64,000 nucleotides of DNA from Chrysemys picta bellii (taxonomy: Eukaryota; Chordata; Testudines; Emydidae): NCBI RefSeq assembly GCF_011386835.1, contig NC_088800.1, positions 52,419,439-52,483,438 on the forward strand. The letters are read 5' to 3'. The number at the start of each line of letters is the position of its first letter. Position 1 is the first letter of the stretch. Of this stretch, positions 59,531 through 64,000 are shown piece by piece. Made by a program: the position numbers and the translations under genes. The notes below the pieces were generated by a model. That model was not told where the DNA came from. It did not search any database and was given only the letters and a program-made list of their open reading frames with translations.

Positions 59531-59737
59531 CAGGTCTGTCGCAGCTTACACGTATTTAACATGCGTGAATTCAGCTTTACGCGGTCGGCAAAAACAAAAA
59601 ACAACAATTTAAATACTGTTCCTGTAGTGCGGGCGATTCCACCCGCCATTACACTCAATGTAATTTTGACTATACGCGGTTTTCGCCTTACGCGCTGACC
59701 GCGGAACGTAACCCCAGCATAAGATGAGACAGACCTG
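59531..59737. mobile_element. pogo/Tigger-like MITE, 207 bp
   Basis: TA on both sides (59529-59530, 59738-59739). Ends CAGGTCTGTCGCAGC and GATGAGACAGACCTG. Confidence 0.8.
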
Positions 59738-59891
59738 TACATTGTCTTAAAAGATGCTCAAATACTGCACACACTTGTGTATAAACTGAAAAATAATTAT
59801 TAGGTTCGTTTATCTTCTGCAAAGTTGTTTAAACGGATTATTGCTATTCATTTAAACCAATCATCATCATTTGCACCACATAGATCTAGAT

Positions 59892-60628
59892 CAGCGTTTT
59901 TCAAAGTTTGGGTCGTGACCCAGTACTGGGTCACAGCATGTAAGGCACCGGATAGCTCTGGTTAGCACCGCCGACCAGGACATTAAAAGTCCCGGTCGGC
60001 GGTGCTGCCCAGCTAAGGCAGGCTAGTGCCTGCCTATTCTGACACCGCGCTGTACTCCAGAAGTGGCCAGCAGCGGATCCAGCTTCTAGGTAGGGGGGCC
60101 ACTGGGCTCCGCGTGCTGCCCCCCGCCCCAAGCACTGGCTCCACACTCCCCATTGTCCCCGCACTCCCCATTGGCTGGTTCCCGGCCAATCGGAACTGGG
60201 GGGAGGGGAGGTGCCTACAGCCAAGAGCCACACGGAGCTGCTTGCACGCCTTCGCCTAAGAGACGGACTTGCTACTGGCCACTTCCGGGGCACAGCATGG
60301 TCCATGGTGCCAGGACAGGCGGGAAGCCTGCCTCTGCACCCCGACTGCGCCGCTGACCAGGAGCCACTGGCGGTAAGACTGCACCCCAATTCCCTGCCCC
60401 AGCCCTGAGCCCCCCCCAACCCAGAACCCCTTCCTGCACCCCAAACCCATCTCCGGCCCCATCCCAGAGCCCTGACCCCCTCCCTACACCCCAACACCCT
60501 GCCCCAGCCATGAGCCCCCCAAACCTGGAGCCCCTCCTGTACCCCAAACCCCTCATCCCTGGCCCCACCCCAGAGCTTGCACCCCAGCCCAAACCCCTGA
60601 CCCCCTCCTGTACCCTTGAAAACCACTG
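59892..60628. mobile_element. GC-rich non-autonomous hAT element, 737 bp
   Basis: Ends CAGCGTTTTTCAAAG and CTTGAAAACCACTG. Flanks ATCTAGAT and TTCTAGGT match at 6 of 8. The interior carries a palindromic GC-rich module shared with 62278-63185, then C-rich repeats (CCCCAACCC, GAGCCC). Long minus-strand frames through it are Gly-rich filler. Confidence 0.75.
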
Positions 60629-60636
60629 TTCTAGGT

Positions 60637-61220
60637 AATGAAAGTGAAAGAGAAAGTAAGTGAGCAGATCCATGAGTGTGCCTCTTTCACTACAGCCTTT
60701 CAGATGCATAGCAGAGTCTGCTAGGGCTGGGTTGGGGATGGGGACTGAGAAGAATTTCTCCCTCCTCCCCAAAAGCACAAACCTAGCACAGCAAGGTCTC
60801 AGGAATACAATAGGCCTGTGATTCATGAAACTGGAGGGAATAAACAAACAAAAATTGGAGTGCAACACTTGCCAAATGTGTCTATTGAGGGGACCTCCTA
60901 TCATTGGGCACTGTTAGAGTGGGGTCTGAGCAACTGGGATTTGCACTGAAGAAAGAATAGATACATTACTTGTATGAGAATCACAATGTAGGTACTAAAG
61001 ATAGTGACATAGGATCCCTGCTGTGGAGATTAATTTCTTTTTGTCTACTGGGAGCTGTGGTTATTCTACGGAGCACTGCACATTATTAAGTTAGAGGAAA
61101 TACTGAGCCCCAAAACTTCAAATAGACCTGGAACTAAGCAAGTGGTAGCCTTAACCCTTAAACCGTGCTTTAAAAAAAAAAAAAAAAAAAAAAAAAGTAT
61201 AGAGGTTGTTACTATTCCCA
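60637..61220. other. Intronic sequence with a poly-A run
   Basis: About 26 A near 61171-61196. Nothing else. Confidence 0.5.
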
Positions 61221-61224
61221 TAGT

Positions 61225-61816
61225 GTTGCAAGACAGCCTTGTGTTGACCTAGTTGTGGAAACGTCTTCACTTAAATTCAGCTCCCTCTCTCTATGCCGAT
61301 TTAGGCTAGGTCTACACTACCCGCCTGAATCGGCGGGTAGAAATCGACCTCTCGGGGATCGATTTATCGCGTCCCGTCAGGACGCGACAATCGATCCCCA
61401 AATAGACGCTCTTACTCCACTAGCGGAGGTGGGAGTAAGCGCCGTCGACGGGAAGCCGCGGAGGTCGATTTTGCCGCGGTCCTCACAGCGGGGTAAGTCG
61501 GCTGCGATACGTCGAATTCAGCTACACTATTCACGTAGCTGAATTTGCGTATCTTAAATCGACTCCCCCCTGTAGTGTAGATGTAGCCTTAGTAACACCA
61601 CCTCCCCTAACAGCATAGAGTCATGATTGATGTATTGAGGTAGACACTGCATTGCTTACATCGACTGTTACTGGCTTTCACGAGCTGTCCCACAATGCCC
61701 CACACTGACAATCTAATCGAAACAAGCACTCCTGGGGAGGATGCACACTGCCGACACAAGGAGATTATGTTGACCTGACTTGAGCCACTGTAGTTTTGTA
61801 GTGTAGACATGGCCCA
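61225..61816. mobile_element. MITE, left end lost, hosting a Harbinger element
   Basis: 61225-61303 (GTGTTGACCTAGTTGTGG, AATTCAGCTCCCTCT) and 61589-61816 (ACCACCTCCCCTAACAGC to GTAGTGTAGACATGGCCCA) join into one element when the Harbinger copy is removed. Confidence 0.6.
61304..61588. mobile_element. Non-autonomous Harbinger element, 285 bp
   Basis: TTA on both sides (61301-61303, 61589-61591). Ends GGCTAGGTCTACACTACC and GTAGTGTAGATGTAGCC. Sister of the copy at 13298-13573. Confidence 0.85.
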
Positions 61817-62269
61817 AGGTTTACACACAAACGTAACAAGGATATTGGGACATTAAAGATCACATTTCATACAGAAGCTTTATCCCATCTAGCAGTGGGA
61901 ACTAATCTGACACAATTTATGATTTTTAAATAAAATGTGTCTCAAATTCGTGAAGCTTTTCTTAGGTGGAGTTCTATAAAAGCACATCCAAACTGTCAGA
62001 CGGACGTGAATCCCATCAGATTACCTGTACAAAGAGATGGAGATGTCCCATGCCTGCCAATAGTGGGGGGGGGGGGGGGCAGAGTGAGGGGAGCTGGCTT
62101 CAGCAGCGTTACTCATCATGCTCAGTCTGTGTGAGCATGCTCAGTACAAGCCAAGCAGCAAATCGGGGGGGGGGGGGGGGGGGCGCACATAACTCCATAT
62201 AGCCCCCCCCACCGCATCCCCTCAGGATAGTATATCCACCTGGGAGGTGCTGCAACACGCTTTGCTAGC
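61817..62269. other. Intronic sequence with two G tracts
   Basis: 15 G at 62065-62079 and 19 G at 62165-62183. Confidence 0.6.
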
Positions 62270-62277
62270 ATGGGATG

Positions 62278-63185
62278 TAGGGTTACCAGGTTTTGTGCGA
62301 TTAGAAAGCTAACACCCTAGCCCTGCCCCCCGCTTACTAAATTACCCCTCCTTCGATGGCTTGCTCTCCTCCACCCTCACTCAGTTTCACTGAGCTGGGG
62401 CAGGGGGTTGGAGTGCAGGAGGGGGTGCAGGCTCTAACTGGGGGTGCAGGCTCCGAGGTAGGGCCAGAAATGAGGGGTTCAGGGTGCAGGATGGGGTTCC
62501 AGGCTGGGGCACAAAGTTGGGGTGTGGGAAGGGGTGAGGGCTCCAGCTGGGGCTGCGGGGTTTGGAGTGTAGGAGGGGGCTCTGGGCTGGGGCTGAGGGA
62601 TTCAGAGTACGGGAGGGGGCTGCGGGTTGATGCAGGGGATTGGAGTGCAGGAAGGGGGTACGGGCTCTGGGCACAGGAGAGGGCACTGGGCTGGGGCAGG
62701 GGCTCAGAGTTGGGGCATTGGCTTACCTCGGGCAGCTCCCAGTCAGAGATGCAGCGGGGGCTAAGGCAGGCTCCCTGCCTGTCCTGACTCCACGCTGCGC
62801 CCCAGAAGCGGACAGCGGTTCCAGCTCCTATGCGGGGGGCCAGGAGGCTCTCCGTACAGCTCTTGCCTACGGGCACCGCACACACACACACACACACACA
62901 CACCCAACTCCCATTGGCTGCAGTTCCCAACCAATGGAGTGCGGAGCCGGTGCTTGGGGTGGGGACAGCACGCAGAGCCCCATGGCCCCACCCCCCGCCT
63001 AGAAGCCAGATCTGCTGTCTGCTTCTGGGGCACAGTGCAGCATAAGGACAGGCTGGGAGCCTGCCTTAAAAGTCTGGCCAGAGGCGCAGCGGGGCTAACT
63101 GCCCGGTTGGCAGTGCTGACTGGAGCCACCAGGGTCCCTTTTCGACCGGGCATTCCAGTCAAAAACTGGACACCTGGCAACCCTA
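62278..63185. mobile_element. GC-rich non-autonomous hAT element, 908 bp
   Basis: Perfect duplication ATGGGATG (62270-62277, 63186-63193). Ends TAGGGTTACCAGG and CCTGGCAACCCTA. Inside: G-rich minisatellite-like repeats (62395-62700), then a palindromic module around a (CA)n run. The 197-codon minus-strand frame is Pro/Ser filler from the G-rich repeats. Confidence 0.95.
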
Positions 63186-63193
63186 ATGGGATG

Positions 63194-64000
63194 CATTTAA
63201 TGCACAATTTACAAAGGGGAAATAATATAAGCAAATAAAAGAAAAAACACCTCCAAAAACACCCACAACCCCTGCAAGGTTTGATCTCACTGTCCAAGCC
63301 TTTACAAGCCAAACATCAAATAAAATCCAGAAAGACATGGCTCAGGGACCGTAGCATAAGTGAAAGAGAAAGGTTTAATGAAACCAGACAGCCCTGGAAC
63401 GCACATGAGTCAGAAATGCCTGGAAATCCATAAAGGTAGAAGGAACCAAAGAACATGCTTCAAATGGAGCAGCAGCACTGCCATCACTATCACCACCATG
63501 AAAGAGACAGTGGAGAGGACACTGCCATATTTGAGAAATCGTAATAACACAGAAGACAGGATATGCTGTCCTTGCTGAAAAAGGTACTTGGGAAGGAAAG
63601 TTCTCAGCTCTTCCTTACCAACTCTGACTACATTTGATATTATTGCTTTACGTTATGATATGTGCATCTAATACTGTATACAACAAAAATAAAATCTGAG
63701 GCTAGTGGGTAGGAACAGGTCAACCTAAACAGTTTTCAATTCTAATAATTAATCAGAGAGGTTATAGCAGTGTAGATCAGGAGGGGTAACTACAACATTT
63801 TCCCTGTGTTCTGAGCACAGTATCAGAAGTAGTAAAACAAACACACACACACTTGCAAAAGGTGCTATCTATAACCGCACGTAGAAGCAAAGCAGAAATG
63901 TTTTTGCTCACTGATGGAAAGAGGAGGGTTTGTCTACATTTTTCAAGATTTTTTTCTCTCGGGTTATTTCTCAGTACTTTAAAACAAACAAATGCAGTTT
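63194..64000. other. Intronic sequence, nothing recognised
   Basis: Short (CA)n near 63839-63852 only. Confidence 0.5.

Noticed and set aside
62337..62930. 197-codon Pro/Ser-rich frame and Gly-rich counterparts at 59931-60904
   Set aside because: They translate G-rich or C-rich repeats within hAT elements; no start context, splice signals or family motif.

Overview
The window reads as vertebrate nuclear DNA, most likely from a turtle. It is AT-leaning, non-operonic and packed with mobile-element copies: CR1 LINEs, old L2-like and MIR-like remnants, many hAT elements with 8-bp target duplications, PIF/Harbinger elements with TTA duplications, solo LTRs, and Penelope-like retroelements (PLEs) of a type I associate with turtle genomes. 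Species is inference; no host sequence here identifies one.

The only host coding sequence I can support is one 94-bp exon on the minus strand at 33334-33427. It is flanked by good splice sites and encodes a degenerate EF-hand that I recognise as RAB11FIP3 (Rab11 family-interacting protein 3). The rest is then best read as two very large introns of that gene, 1-33333 downstream and 33428-64000 upstream on the minus strand.

Layout: 1-693, Harbinger element with an open transposase N-terminus running off the left edge; 697-1268, possible LTR remnant with a 79-bp tandem repeat; 1290-2880, L2-like LINE split by a 926-bp GC-rich hAT; 3-12 kb, MIR remnants, a solo LTR (8548-9207) and MITEs; 12195-16960, one compound PLE insertion (partial copy plus near-complete copy in tandem, inverted 5' tail, 13-bp target duplication) later hit by two Harbinger elements; 17-27 kb, L2 tails, a hAT at 18.3 kb, a PLE tail with a hammerhead-like core at 20.3 kb, a fold-back hAT (22048-23654) and MITEs; 30145-33067, a second fold-back hAT carrying another hAT that itself carries a CR1 fragment; 33.3 kb, the host exon; 36.8-37.7 kb, a short hAT and a CR1 3' end carrying a palindromic PLE tail; 39.15-44.55 kb, a long CR1 interrupted by two solo LTRs; 44.5-53.7 kb and 54.1-58.8 kb, mostly unrecognised intron; 53.7 kb and 58.8-63.2 kb, a cluster of hAT, pogo/Tigger and Harbinger non-autonomous elements.

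Most of the larger insertions were delimited by reading their target-site duplications, which also give relative ages: PLE before Harbinger at 12-16 kb, CR1 before both LTRs at 39-44 kb, CR1 tail before PLE tail at 37 kb. The most notable structures are the tandem PLE insertion with its hammerhead-like tail motif, two fold-back hAT copies sharing one internal junction, a GC-rich palindromic module shared by two hAT elements with different ends, and ten poly-G/C tracts of 15 or more bases.
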